Below are positions 30,876 through 39,431 of a stretch of DNA of 46,444 bases, one piece after another. The DNA comes from Clostridiales bacterium. Its GTDB lineage: Bacteria; Bacillota; Clostridia; Oscillospirales; Oscillospiraceae. The notes under the pieces are model-generated. The model was not told the DNA's origin. It was given only the letters and a program-made list of their open reading frames with translations, and did no database searches. Position 1 is the stretch's first letter, and every line of letters begins with the position of its first letter. The DNA is taken from contig SFLD01000013.1 of the NCBI GenBank assembly GCA_004553545.1, positions 1-46,444 of the forward strand. The letters are read 5' to 3'. The position numbers and the translations under genes were made by a program.

Positions 30876-32783
30876 TCAGTCCTCGCGCTTGCGGGCCACA
30901 TAGGCGGCGCCCATGCCGGAGAGGACGGTCATGGCGGTGAAGATCACCATCATGTCGCCGGTCTTAGCGGGCTCGGCCTTGCCGGGATCGGCAGGCTCCG
31001 CGGGAGTCACAGGCTCGGCGGGACGGTTGTCGGCGGTCCAGACCACGGTGCGGCCGGAACCGGCGGCGTTCTCATAGTTGATGGGATAGTTCTTGAGGGA
31101 GGCCAGGGGGCTGGCGGCGGAGGTGATGTTGGCGACGCCGTTGCCGTCGGTATCCTTAAAGGCCTTCAGGTAGGCGGCGAAGGCCTCATACTCCATGGCG
31201 ATGCCTTCCATCACCAGCTCCATGCCGGCGGATTCCTGGAACATGTTGAAGCCGTCGCCCTGGTTGCGCAGGGTGTAGTTGATGCCGCCCAGGGTGTAGG
31301 TCTTCTTGACATCCAGCGGCTCGAAGGTGCCGGTGGTCTTGTTGTAGATCTTCACGTTGCGGACCCGGTACTCGCCGGTGGGACCGGCCTGCCAGACGCC
31401 CTTGTCGTCCTGGCTGCCGGTGTACTGCACGGTGGAGTCGATCTCATAGGTGAGGCCGGCCGCGCTGAGGAAGCCGCCGCACTCAGAGTCGGGGGTATCC
31501 CGGGAGCCGAACTCCAGGGCATCCAGGATCATCTGGCCGGGGACCTTCATGAGGCAGAGCACGTTGCCGAAGGGGTTGACGGTCTTGCAGCTCTTGTAGG
31601 TCCAGTCGCCGGCCTCGATGGTGGCGCGGACGCCGCCGCCGTTCATCACGGCCACGTCGCAGTCCAGGTTCGCCACCTCGTTGATGTACCAATAGAAGGC
31701 GTCGGCGTTGAGGTCGAAGAGGTTGGTGGCGCCCTTGCGGACGGCACGGTTGCCCTCGGCGTCGTTGATGGTGAACTCGATGTCGGTCTCGGCGATCTTC
31801 TCGCCCAGCATGCCCTCCACCTTGTCCATCCAGGTCTTCTGCAGGGCGGCGACGGTAGCGTCGGAGCCCTCATACTCCTTGACGAGCTTGGTGGTGATGG
31901 TGCCGTTGGCGGCGATGGTCATCTCACCGATGGCAGCGAAGTAGGAGCCGGTCTGGCTCAGGACCACGGTGTTGCCCGCCTTGTCCTTGACCTGCTTCAT
32001 CTCCACGGTGGAGTGGGAGTGGCCGTCGATGAAGGCGTCCAGGCCCGTGGTGTGGGCGATGACTTCCTCAGAGGTCCAGGGCTGGGAGGAGGGATCATCC
32101 CCCAGGTGGCCCAGAGCGATGACGTAGTCAGCCTCCTTGGCGGCGGCGTCGATGGCCTTCTGCACGGCGGCATAGAGGGCGGAGCCATCCTTGCCGGCGG
32201 CGATGCCGTAGATGTACTTGCCATTCGCATCCTGGAAGTAGGCGGGGGTGGACTTGGTGAAGGACTCCGGCGTGGTGATGCCCACGAAGGCCACCTTGGT
32301 GCCGTTCATATCAAAGACCTTGTAGCTGTCCAGCACGGGATCGCCCACAACGCCGTTCTTCTCATGGTAGAAGTTGCAGGAGACATAGGGGAACTTGGCC
32401 TCCTGGACGGTGGCCAGGGCGCGGGCCATGCCGTAGTCGAACTCGTGGTTGCCCAGGGTGCCCAGGTCATAGCCCGCGGCGTTCATCATCTGAACGATGG
32501 TCTTGCCCTCGTCCATGCCGCCGTAAGCGGTGCCCTGGATGTGGTCGCCGGCATCCACCAGCAGGACCTGCTTGCCGGCCTTCTGGTAGTCCTGCTTCAT
32601 AGCGGAAACGGTCGCGTAGCTGAGGGTTTTGTCGATGTAGGTGTGGACGTCGTTGGTGTAGATCACCGTGATCTCATTCTTGGCCGCGGTGGTCGTGACT
32701 TCCTCCGCCCCGGCGGTGACGGTCAGCGCGAGCATCATCACCATCGCCAGAAGCAGAGCGAGCAGTCTGCGGGTCTTCTTCAT
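30876..32783 (-). CDS. Cell-wall-anchored 5'-nucleotidase / metallophosphatase
   Basis: 635 residues. Signal peptide (1-26), then a calcineurin-like phosphoesterase with metal motifs YTNDVHTYID, LLVDAGDHIQG, TLGNHEFDYG, VIALGHLGDD and FIDGHSHS. The C-terminal 5'-nucleotidase domain has NGGGVRATIEAGDWTYKS and VNPFGNVLCL. It would release nucleosides and phosphate from extracellular nucleotides. The C-terminus is Pro/Ala/Glu-rich and ends PAKTGD, a hydrophobic helix and ARKRED, a sorting signal like the PPKTGDS of the adhesin, so it is a second likely sortase substrate. Ribosome site GAGGAGG. Confidence 0.92.
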   Translation of the reverse strand: MKKTRRLLALLLAMVMMLALTVTAGAEEVTTTAAKNEITVIYTNDVHTYIDKTLSYATVSAMKQDYQKAGKQVLLVDAGDHIQGTAYGGMDEGKTIVQMMNAAGYDLGTLGNHEFDYGMARALATVQEAKFPYVSCNFYHEKNGVVGDPVLDSYKVFDMNGTKVAFVGITTPESFTKSTPAYFQDANGKYIYGIAAGKDGSALYAAVQKAIDAAAKEADYVIALGHLGDDPSSQPWTSEEVIAHTTGLDAFIDGHSHSTVEMKQVKDKAGNTVVLSQTGSYFAAIGEMTIAANGTITTKLVKEYEGSDATVAALQKTWMDKVEGMLGEKIAETDIEFTINDAEGNRAVRKGATNLFDLNADAFYWYINEVANLDCDVAVMNGGGVRATIEAGDWTYKSCKTVNPFGNVLCLMKVPGQMILDALEFGSRDTPDSECGGFLSAAGLTYEIDSTVQYTGSQDDKGVWQAGPTGEYRVRNVKIYNKTTGTFEPLDVKKTYTLGGINYTLRNQGDGFNMFQESAGMELVMEGIAMEYEAFAAYLKAFKDTDGNGVANITSAASPLASLKNYPINYENAAGSGRTVVWTADNRPAEPVTPAEPADPGKAEPAKTGDMMVIFTAMTVLSGMGAAYVARKRED

Positions 32784-33184
32784 GATCGATATACCTCCTC
32801 AAATACTTTGGGATGCTCCCAAGCGCTTCCAGCATACCACACTTTTCCCAAAAAAGAAACCGGGACAGCCCCGGTTGCGCGGCAATGGGCTTAGAATTTC
32901 CCCGCCGTTTTTTGTGCAGCTTGTCCATATGCGTCCGTGTATCAAGGAGATTTGTTCCCGTTCATGCCCGCCGTTCCGGGGATGTCCGTTCTTTCCTCCC
33001 TCTCCGGGAGCCCCCAGCCCTTCCGGTGGGAGCCGGCAGGCTCCCTGGCCGGGCTCCCCGGTTTTTTCTCTCTCCCCCACTGGAAATTTCCGTTTTTCCG
33101 TGCTACAATGCTCCTTGGAAAATTGGATGTCCCCGCCCTTCGGGCGGGAGACGCGCGCTGCGCGCGAGAGGGAGGAAGATCGCC
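32784..33184. promoter_or_regulatory. Divergent intergenic region with promoters and leader hairpins
   Basis: Minus side: TATGCT (32831-32836) is a likely -10 for the 5'-nucleotidase. Plus side: an extended -10 TGCTACAAT (TACAAT 33104-33109) with TGGAAA (33081-33086) as a weak -35. The plus leader has CCCGCCC/GGGCGGG (33132-33148) and a CGCGCG repeat stem just before GGAGGAAG, which may affect translation. GGGAGCC/GGCTCCC (33028-33045) is another hairpin. No gene seen. Confidence 0.55.
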
Positions 33185-34543
33185 ATGAAAACGCTGCTGC
33201 GGGGCGGCACCGTCGTGAATGCCGACGGCACCCGCCGCCTGGATGTCCTGCTGGAGGGGGAGAAGATCCTCCAGGTGGGCCGGAGGCTCTCCGGCGCCGA
33301 CGAGACGGTGGATGTCACCGGCTGCCTGCTCTTCCCCGGCTTTGTGGACGGCCGCACCCACTTCGGCCCCGGCGGTACGCCCGCCCCGGCGGATGACTTT
33401 GCTTCCGGCACCCGCTCCGCCCTCCGGGGCGGCACCACCACGGTGGTGGACTTTGCCTGCCCGGAGGGGGATGAGACCCTGGCGGACGCCCTGCACCGCC
33501 GCCAGCGGGAGGCCGAGAGCCGCGCCTACTGTGACTACGGCTTCCACATGACCCTTCCCCGCTGGGATGAGACCATCCGCGCCCAGCTGCCGGAGATCTT
33601 CGCCGCCGGCGTCTCCTCCTTCCGCTTCTACCTGGACTGGGCCCGTCCCCTGGACGACGGCGCCCTCTATCTCGCCCTCAAGTACCTCAAGCGCCTGGGC
33701 GGCGTCGCCGCCTTCCACTGTGAGAACGGCTCCCTCATCGCCGCCATGGAGCAGGAGCGCCTGGCAGCCGGCAAGACCGGCGCCGCCGGCTACCCCATGG
33801 CCCATCCCGAGACAGCGGAGGCCGAGGCCGTGGCCCGCCTCCTCCGCATCGCCCAGGCGGCGGACGCCCCGGTGATCCTCAGCCCCATCACCTGCCGGGA
33901 CTCCCTCTTCGAGCTGGAGCAGGCCCGCAAGCGGGGCCAGAGCGCCTACGCCACCACCTGCCCCCAGTACCTCCTCCTGGACGACAGCGTCTACTACGAG
34001 GGGGAAAATGCCGGCCGCTTCGTCTGCTCCCCGCCCCTCCGGGACCAGAGCCAGCAGGAACCCCTCTGGAAGGCCCTCCGCCGGGACAGCATCCAGGCCG
34101 TGGCCAGCAGCCACCGCTCCTTCACCCTCCGGCAGAAGGAGAGCGATCCCCAGGACTTCACCGCCATCCCCGCGGGACTCCCCGGGGCGGAGAACCGGGG
34201 CGAGCTCCTCTACACCTTCGGCGTCAGCGCCCGGCGTCTCGCGCCGGAGGATCTCTGCCGCGTTCTCTCGGAGGCTCCCGCCCGCCTCTGCGGCCTCTAC
34301 CCCAAAAAGGGCGTCCTCCAGCCCGGCAGCGACGCGGACATCGTGGTCTATGATCCCCGGGCCAGCCACGTCATCCGCGCGGACGACAGCCTCTCCCGCT
34401 CGGACTATAACCCCTACGAGGGCTTCGTCACCACCGGCGGCATCACCCAGGTCTACCTCCGGGGCCGCCTGGCCGTGGACCAGGGCGCCGTCCTCCCCGC
34501 CCCCGACGGCCGCTACCTCCCCCGGGGCAAAAACAGCCTCTGA
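33185..34543 (+). CDS. Dihydropyrimidinase-like protein lacking most metal ligands (probable pseudoenzyme)
   Basis: 452 residues, cyclic amidohydrolase fold related to dihydropyrimidinase/hydantoinase (LLRGGTVVNADGTRRLDVLLEGEKI, RGGTTTVVDFACP, FHCENGSLI, SDADIVVYDP). In active enzymes two metals are held by HxH, a carboxylated Lys, two further His and an Asp. Here the first site reads DGRTH (R57 for His, H59 kept), the Lys is Arg147 (SSFRFY), H178 is kept, the later His region reads ILSPI (233-234), and the Asp is Ser309 (ASSHRSF). Four of six ligands are lost, as in eukaryotic CRMP proteins. ORF is intact, so a non-catalytic role is likely. GGAGGAAGATCGCC precedes the ATG. Confidence 0.85.
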   Translation: MKTLLRGGTVVNADGTRRLDVLLEGEKILQVGRRLSGADETVDVTGCLLFPGFVDGRTHFGPGGTPAPADDFASGTRSALRGGTTTVVDFACPEGDETLADALHRRQREAESRAYCDYGFHMTLPRWDETIRAQLPEIFAAGVSSFRFYLDWARPLDDGALYLALKYLKRLGGVAAFHCENGSLIAAMEQERLAAGKTGAAGYPMAHPETAEAEAVARLLRIAQAADAPVILSPITCRDSLFELEQARKRGQSAYATTCPQYLLLDDSVYYEGENAGRFVCSPPLRDQSQQEPLWKALRRDSIQAVASSHRSFTLRQKESDPQDFTAIPAGLPGAENRGELLYTFGVSARRLAPEDLCRVLSEAPARLCGLYPKKGVLQPGSDADIVVYDPRASHVIRADDSLSRSDYNPYEGFVTTGGITQVYLRGRLAVDQGAVLPAPDGRYLPRGKNSL

Positions 34544-34551
34544 TCCCCCCA

Positions 34552-34583
34552 GCGCCCCGCCCTCCCGGCGGGGCGCGTTTTTT
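34552..34583 (+). terminator. Terminator after the dihydropyrimidinase-like gene
   Basis: Stem GCGCCCCGCC/GGCGGGGCGC (34552-34576), 5-base loop, followed by GTTTTTT. Confidence 0.88.
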
Positions 34584-34668
34584 GCAGAAGAACGTTGTCC
34601 CCCCGGCGGACAGACACCGTTTCCAGTGTATCCCAGGCAGAGTTTACCGTATCTTCACATTTCCCGCC

Positions 34669-34697
34669 TTGCTTTCCTCCGGTCCTTCTGCTACCAT
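34669..34697 (+). promoter_or_regulatory. Promoter of the subtilase lipoprotein
   Basis: -35 TTGCTT (34669-34674), 17-base spacer, -10 TACCAT (34692-34697). Confidence 0.6.
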
Positions 34698-34732
34698 AAG
34701 GTTACATAACGTGAGAAACGGAGGATACCGCC

Positions 34733-35893
34733 ATGCAGAAATCTGCTCTCCTGCCAGCCTTCCTCTCCCTGCTCCTGCTCTCTGCCTGCGGCACTCCCGC
34801 CGCCTCCAGCGCCCCGCCTGCCCAGAGCGTCCCGGAGCCCAGCCGGGAAAGTCTCACCGCCAAGGTCAATGCCTCCCGCTTCGGGGACATCCGCTATCTC
34901 CCCTGGAGCGAGTCCCCCCCCAAGTACTACCCGGAGGGCCTCTACGACCCGGAGGACATCGTCACCTACACCTTCAACGAGGGCACCGTCCTGGAGGGCA
35001 GCGAGGACCTACAGGCCCAGGTGATGGAGCAGGGCAAGGACCCCGGCCTCGGCATCCGCGCCCTCCACGATCAGGGCATCACCGGGGAGGGCGTCACCGT
35101 CGCCATCATCGACCAGCCCCTTCTCCTGGACCACCCGGAGTTTGCCGGGAAGATCATCTCCTACCGCCCAGACCCCAGCCTCCCCGAGTGGGACACCAGT
35201 TCCATGCACGGTCCCGCCGTCGCCAGTCTCCTGGTGGGAGAGAGCGTCGGCGTGGCCCCCGGCGCCAGGGTCTGCTATGCCGCCGTCCCGGCCTCCAGCG
35301 CCGACTGCTCCTACTACCCTTACGCGGAAGCCCTCCAATGGATCATCCAGGAGAACCGCAGACTGCCGGAGGGCCAGAAGATCCGCGTGGTCTCCGTCTC
35401 TGCCGTGCCCTCCGGGGCCCAATGCCTCATCACCCAGGACCAGGACTTCTGGGCCGCCTGGGACGAGGCCGTCACGGACGCCCAGGCGGAGGGCATCCTG
35501 GTGCTGGACTGCGGTAGCCCCAAGAGCTGCCACCTCTTCGCTCCCGCCGCCTTTGACCCCCAGGACCGCCAGTCCCCCGCCGCCTGCACCGGCGGCTATG
35601 CGGATTCCCCCTCCCCCCTCTCCCAGCTGCAGGTGGGAGTCCCCACCGCATACCGCACCGTAGCGGAGGAGTATAACGAGGGAGAATGCTCCTATGCATA
35701 CTACGGCCACGGCGGCTACAGCTGGGGCATCCCCTACGGCGCCGGGCTCCTGGCCCTGGGCTGGCAGGCGAATCCCACCCTGGAGGGCAGCGAGCTGATC
35801 CGGCTCCTCCTTGCCACCGCCGCCACCGGAACGGACGGCAGCAAAATCGCGGACCCCTCCGCCTTCCTCTCCGCCGTACAAGCCACCCTCTGA
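34733..35893 (+). CDS. S8 (subtilisin-like) family lipoprotein
   Basis: 386 residues. Signal peptide with lipobox LLSAC (Cys19), a Ser/Pro linker, then a diverged subtilase domain. Triad candidates: Asp127 in VAIIDQPLL, His159 in SSMHGPAVASLL and Ser330 in GGYSWGIPYGAGLLAL (aligned to GTSMATPHVAG). The oxyanion-hole Asn (AAGNSG) appears replaced by Ser262 in LDCGSPKSC, which would weaken catalysis. Nearby cysteines (Cys260, Cys266) could form a disulfide. Single-gene unit with its own promoter and terminator. Likely a surface-attached protease or peptide-binding relative. Confidence 0.83.
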   Translation: MQKSALLPAFLSLLLLSACGTPAASSAPPAQSVPEPSRESLTAKVNASRFGDIRYLPWSESPPKYYPEGLYDPEDIVTYTFNEGTVLEGSEDLQAQVMEQGKDPGLGIRALHDQGITGEGVTVAIIDQPLLLDHPEFAGKIISYRPDPSLPEWDTSSMHGPAVASLLVGESVGVAPGARVCYAAVPASSADCSYYPYAEALQWIIQENRRLPEGQKIRVVSVSAVPSGAQCLITQDQDFWAAWDEAVTDAQAEGILVLDCGSPKSCHLFAPAAFDPQDRQSPAACTGGYADSPSPLSQLQVGVPTAYRTVAEEYNEGECSYAYYGHGGYSWGIPYGAGLLALGWQANPTLEGSELIRLLLATAATGTDGSKIADPSAFLSAVQATL

Positions 35894-35908
35894 GCCCATA
35901 CGCGCAAA

Positions 35909-35936
35909 AAAGGGACTGCCTCCCGGCAGTCCCTTT
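35909..35936. terminator. Bidirectional terminator
   Basis: Perfect 12-bp stem AAAGGGACTGCC/GGCAGTCCCTTT, 4-base loop, with CTCTTTCTT on the plus side and TTTTTTGCG on the minus side. Serves the subtilase gene and the convergent DUF4330-type gene. Confidence 0.85.
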
Positions 35937-35943
35937 CTCTTTC

Positions 35944-36403
35944 TTACCCCTGTGCCTCGTCCAGCCATTCCACATCGATGATCTGGGTGTCCTTGAACTC
36001 GATGTACTGGCTCTTGAGGATGTAGTCGCTCTTGCCTACCCGGACCTCCTGCTTGCCGATCTCGGATGTGGGCCTCCACGGTGAAGTAGAGGTTGACGCT
36101 GTTGGGGTCCAGGACCCACTCGCCGTCCGGCCCCAGGACGTAGTAGTCCTCCCGCTCCACGCTCTCGATGTAGCCGTCGTAAAGGGCGCCGGAGGCCATC
36201 AGCTGGGAGGGCAGGTGGGCCTTGGTGGTCTCATAGAGGGCGGCGTCCACCCCCTCGCAGAGGACGGTGTAGCGGACGGTGACGGTGTTGGTCTCGGCAC
36301 TGCCGCTGCTGCGGTTCAGGTACTTGCTGCCCACGAACCCCAGCACCAGCACGATGAGGACCACGGCGATGATATCCACGATGTTGAACTTGTGCTTTTT
36401 CAT
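35944..36403 (-). pseudogene. DUF4330-type membrane protein with a single-base frameshift
   Basis: From the ATG at 36403 (AAAGGAG upstream) the reading frame gives MKKHKFNIVDIIAVVLIVLV, one membrane helix, then NTVTVRYTVLCEGVDAALYE and NSVNLYFTVEAHI. At about 36060-36066 the frame breaks. Removing one C from the ACATCCGAGATC stretch restores an open frame EIGKQEVRVGKSDYILKSQY to a TAA at 35944, giving about 152 residues, the usual length. Could be a real mutation or a sequencing error; the rest shows no decay. The family has unknown function and often sits next to csaB-type genes. Divergent from the GT4-CsaB gene. Confidence 0.78.
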
Positions 36404-36429
36404 GCTCATAACTCCTTTGGCGGCGCGCC

Positions 36430-36458
36430 TTGACCGCCGCGCCTTCCCATTGTATAAT
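36430..36458 (+). promoter_or_regulatory. Promoter of the GT4-CsaB gene
   Basis: -35 TTGACC (36430-36435), 17-base spacer, extended -10 TGTATAAT (TATAAT 36453-36458). Confidence 0.82.
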
Positions 36459-36571
36459 ATCGGAATCAGGCGTCCAGAACGCCGGTACGGGAAACGTACT
36501 CCCGCTATTGTACCGTATTTCTCTCCAATACACAAGCCCAAATTCCGCGCCGCGGAGGAAAGGTGTTTTCT

Positions 36572-38797
36572 ATGAAGGTCATCCATCTCATCAGCGGCGG
36601 CGACTCCGGCGGGGCCAAGACCCACGTCCTCAGCCTGCTGCGAAACCTCAACGAGACCATCACCGCCCAGCTGGTCTGCTTCCGGGACGGTCCCTTTGCC
36701 CAGGAAGCCCGCTCCCTCGGCATCCCCGTGGAGATCATGGGCGGCAACAACATCCCCCGCCTCCGCCGCCAGCTGACGGCGTATATCAAAGAGGGCGGCT
36801 ACCAGCTCATCCACTGCCACGGCAGCCGGGCCAACATGGTGGGCGCCCTCCTGCGGGGCAGCACCGGCCTCCCGGTGGTGAGCACCGTCCACAGCGACTA
36901 TAAGCTCGACTACATGGGCCGCCCCTTCGCCCGCCTCACCTTCGGGGCCATCAACGCCTGGGCCCTCCGGAAGCTGGACTACCGCATCGGCGTCTCGGAC
37001 GCCATGGTGGACCTCCTCATCTCCCGGGGCTTCGCCCCCGACCGCTTCTACGCCATCTACAACGGCATCGACTTCATCCCCGCCCCGCCCCAGGGGGACC
37101 GCCTCCCCTACCTCCGCTCCCTGGGGGCGGACGTGGACGAGAACAGCGTGGTGGTGGGCATCGCCGCCCGACTGAACCCCGTGAAGGACATGTCCACCCT
37201 GGTCCGGGGCTTCGCCCTGGCCCATCGGGACTGCCCCCGCCTCCGGCTGGTCATCGCCGGGGACGGCGAAGAGCGGGAGAAGCTGGGCGAACTGGCAAAG
37301 GAGCTGGGGGTGGAGAAAGAGGTCACCTTCGCCGGCTGGATCAGCGGCGGCATGGACCGCTTCTACTCCGCCCTGGACATCAACGCCCTCACCTCCCTCT
37401 CCGAGACCTTCCCCTACGCCCTCACCGAGGGTGCCCGCTTCCACCTGGCCACCGTGGCCACCGCCGTGGGCGGCATCCCCTACCTCATCGACCAGGATGT
37501 CAGCGGCTACCTCTTCGCCCCCGGGGACGCCGAGACCCTGGGCAAGCGCCTGGCGGCCCTGGGCAATGACGACGCCCTCCGCCGCGACATGGGGGAAAAG
37601 CTCTATGAAAAGGCCTCCCGGGACTTCTCCATCCAGAAGACCGTGGACACCCAGCTCCACATCTATCAGGAGATCCTCCGTCGCAGCCATCGGGAGAAGA
37701 AAGCCCGGGACGGCGTGGTGATCTGCGGGGCCTATGGCCGGGGCAACGCCGGGGACGACGCCATCCTGGACGCCATCCTCCAGGAGATGCGCTCCCTGGA
37801 CCCGGATATGCCGGTGACCGTCCTCTCTAAAGACCCCGCCGCCACCCGCCTCACCTACCGGGTCCGTTCCATCCACCGCTCCCATGTCCTCTCCTGGCGG
37901 CACGCCATGCGGAAAAGCGTTCTCTACATCAACGGCGGCGGCAGCCTCATCCAGGATGTCACCTCCCGCCGCTCCCTCTGGTACTATCTCTATAACATCC
38001 GCTCCGCCCACGCCCTGGGCTGCCGGGTGCAGATGTACGGCTGCGGCATCGGCCCTGTGACACGGGACAAGCACCGCCGCATGGCCGCCCGGACCCTGAA
38101 CGACTGCGTGGACATCATCACCCTGCGGGAGCCGGACTCCCAGGCGGAGCTCCAGGCCATGGGCGTCACGAAGCCCCGGATCCTCCTCACCGCCGACCCG
38201 GCCCTGACCCTCTCCGCCGCCACGGAGGATGAGACCGACAGCGTCCTCCTCCGGGCCGGGATCCCGCCCCGCGGCCGCTACCTCTGCTTCGCCCTGCGCC
38301 GCTGGCCGGGCTTTGAGGAGGCCGCTCCCGCCATCCGCGCCGCCGCGGCCTACGCCTATGAGACCTACGGCCTCACCCCGGTCTTCCTCTCGGTGGAGAA
38401 GCACCTGGACCCCGGCGCCGGACGCATCGCAGCAGACGGTCTCGCCGTCCCCCACTACTTCCTGGATGACGCCGGCGGCGCCGGCACCATCATCGGCGCC
38501 CTCTCCCGGATGGAGGCTGTGGTCTCCATGCGCCTCCACGCCCTGATCTTCGCCGCCGGGCAGGGCATCCCCCTGGTGGGCCTGGTCTACGATCCCAAGG
38601 TCTCCGCCTTCCTCCGCTACATCGGGCAGGAGCAGTTCCAGGACCTCAGCGCCCTAACGGAGGAGAGCCTCCGCCGCATGATCGACCGGGCCGTGGAGCA
38701 GTCCCACGACCGGGCCGCCCAATCCGCCGCCGTGCAGCGCCTCCAGGCCATGGAGCACCGCAACGTCCAAGCCGCCCAGTCCCTCCTGGAGGGCTGA
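36572..38797 (+). CDS. csaB: Glycosyltransferase family 4-polysaccharide pyruvyl transferase (CsaB) fusion
   Basis: 741 residues from the ATG at 36572 (GGAAAGGTG upstream). Residues 1 to about 375 are a GT-B glycosyltransferase: HLISGGDSGGAKTHVLSLL, IHCHGSRANMVG, VVGIAARLNPVKDMSTLV, LVIAGDGEEREKL and SLSETFPYALTEGA. From about 380 the CsaB domain begins: VICGAYGRGNAGDDAILDAIL, INGGGSLIQDVTS, YGCGIGPV and VSMRLHALIFAAGQGIPLVGL. CsaB adds ketal pyruvate to secondary cell-wall polymer, the ligand of SLH-domain surface proteins. The fused glycosyltransferase probably builds the same polymer. No SLH gene is in the window. Confidence 0.92.
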   Translation: MKVIHLISGGDSGGAKTHVLSLLRNLNETITAQLVCFRDGPFAQEARSLGIPVEIMGGNNIPRLRRQLTAYIKEGGYQLIHCHGSRANMVGALLRGSTGLPVVSTVHSDYKLDYMGRPFARLTFGAINAWALRKLDYRIGVSDAMVDLLISRGFAPDRFYAIYNGIDFIPAPPQGDRLPYLRSLGADVDENSVVVGIAARLNPVKDMSTLVRGFALAHRDCPRLRLVIAGDGEEREKLGELAKELGVEKEVTFAGWISGGMDRFYSALDINALTSLSETFPYALTEGARFHLATVATAVGGIPYLIDQDVSGYLFAPGDAETLGKRLAALGNDDALRRDMGEKLYEKASRDFSIQKTVDTQLHIYQEILRRSHREKKARDGVVICGAYGRGNAGDDAILDAILQEMRSLDPDMPVTVLSKDPAATRLTYRVRSIHRSHVLSWRHAMRKSVLYINGGGSLIQDVTSRRSLWYYLYNIRSAHALGCRVQMYGCGIGPVTRDKHRRMAARTLNDCVDIITLREPDSQAELQAMGVTKPRILLTADPALTLSAATEDETDSVLLRAGIPPRGRYLCFALRRWPGFEEAAPAIRAAAAYAYETYGLTPVFLSVEKHLDPGAGRIAADGLAVPHYFLDDAGGAGTIIGALSRMEAVVSMRLHALIFAAGQGIPLVGLVYDPKVSAFLRYIGQEQFQDLSALTEESLRRMIDRAVEQSHDRAAQSAAVQRLQAMEHRNVQAAQSLLEG

Positions 38798-38813
38798 CGC
38801 CTCAAAACGTGCA

Positions 38814-38844
38814 AAAGAGCCGCGGGACAAGCCCGCGGCTCTTT
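38814..38844. terminator. Bidirectional terminator between csaB and the secreted protein gene
   Basis: Perfect 13-bp stem AAAGAGCCGCGGG/CCCGCGGCTCTTT, 5-base loop; CTTCCTCTTTT follows on plus, TGCACGTTTT on minus. Confidence 0.82.
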
Positions 38845-38863
38845 CTTCCTCTTTTGGTGCTGC

Positions 38864-39370
38864 TCACTGGATGGTGTAGTTTCCCCGGACCAGCACTTTT
38901 ACGGTGCCGCTGCCGGCCTTCACGCCCCGGCCCTCGATGGTCATCATGTAGAGATGGTTCTTCACGAGAGCCTTGCCGTTTTCCAAGGTCCCCCCGGTGG
39001 TCTCGTCGATAAGCCCCGGGGTGGAGGGCGAGACGCAGGCCGCACTGCCCACCCGCAGCATCACCTCGCAGCCGATGTCCCCCACCAGGGTCTTCCCGGC
39101 GGGGATGGTCACCACGGCAAAGCTGCTGGCGGTCCCCGCAGAGCCGCCGCCGGAGCCCAGCTTCCCGTCGATGTAGGCCGTGAGGCTGGCGTTCCGGCTG
39201 GCCACCGCCTCGTCGATGCGCTTCTGCACGGCGGCCAGGAAGGTCTCGTTTAAGTAGCTGAGGGTCACCAGGGGATCGTCCGCGGTGCCCGCTCCGGCGG
39301 CAGCTGCCGGCAGGCAGACGGCCAGCCCCAGCAGGACGGCGGTGAGGATCAGCGCGATCTTTCTTTTCAT
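38864..39370 (-). CDS. Secreted hypothetical protein
   Basis: 168 residues. Signal peptide MKRKIALILTAVLLGLAVCL ending PAAAAG, then GTADDPLVTLSYLNETFLAAVQKRIDEAVAS, a Gly/Ser linker (GSGGGSAGTASS), and a beta-rich C-terminus (VTIPAGKTLVGDIGCEVMLRVGSAACVSP...). The TADDPLVTLSYLN opening is common in secreted clostridial proteins of unknown function. Last gene of the nnrD-alr-mazF run, after an intercistronic 15-bp hairpin. Role unknown. Confidence 0.78.
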   Translation of the reverse strand: MKRKIALILTAVLLGLAVCLPAAAAGAGTADDPLVTLSYLNETFLAAVQKRIDEAVASRNASLTAYIDGKLGSGGGSAGTASSFAVVTIPAGKTLVGDIGCEVMLRVGSAACVSPSTPGLIDETTGGTLENGKALVKNHLYMMTIEGRGVKAGSGTVKVLVRGNYTIQ

Positions 39371-39393
39371 TTGGCAGCTCTCCTTTGTATCCC

Positions 39394-39427
39394 GCTCCGC
39401 CGGGAAGGTCCCCCTTCCCGGCGGAGC
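39394..39427 (-). repeat. Perfect 15-bp intercistronic hairpin
   Basis: GCTCCGCCGGGAAGG/CCTTCCCGGCGGAGC with a TCCC loop, between mazF and the secreted protein. No U-tract, so it more likely affects mRNA stability or downstream level than ends transcription. Confidence 0.7.
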
Positions 39428-39431
39428 ATTT

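Noticed and set aside
32813..33184. Upstream extension of the dihydropyrimidinase-like protein
   Set aside because: The 124 extra residues are unlike the family and precede a promoter and the GGAGGAAG site; the ATG at 33185 gives the normal start.
35009..38539. 1176-residue minus-strand frame
   Set aside because: It is antisense to csaB and the subtilase gene. Only a short inner part (about 36065-36403) is real, the DUF4330-type gene before its frameshift.
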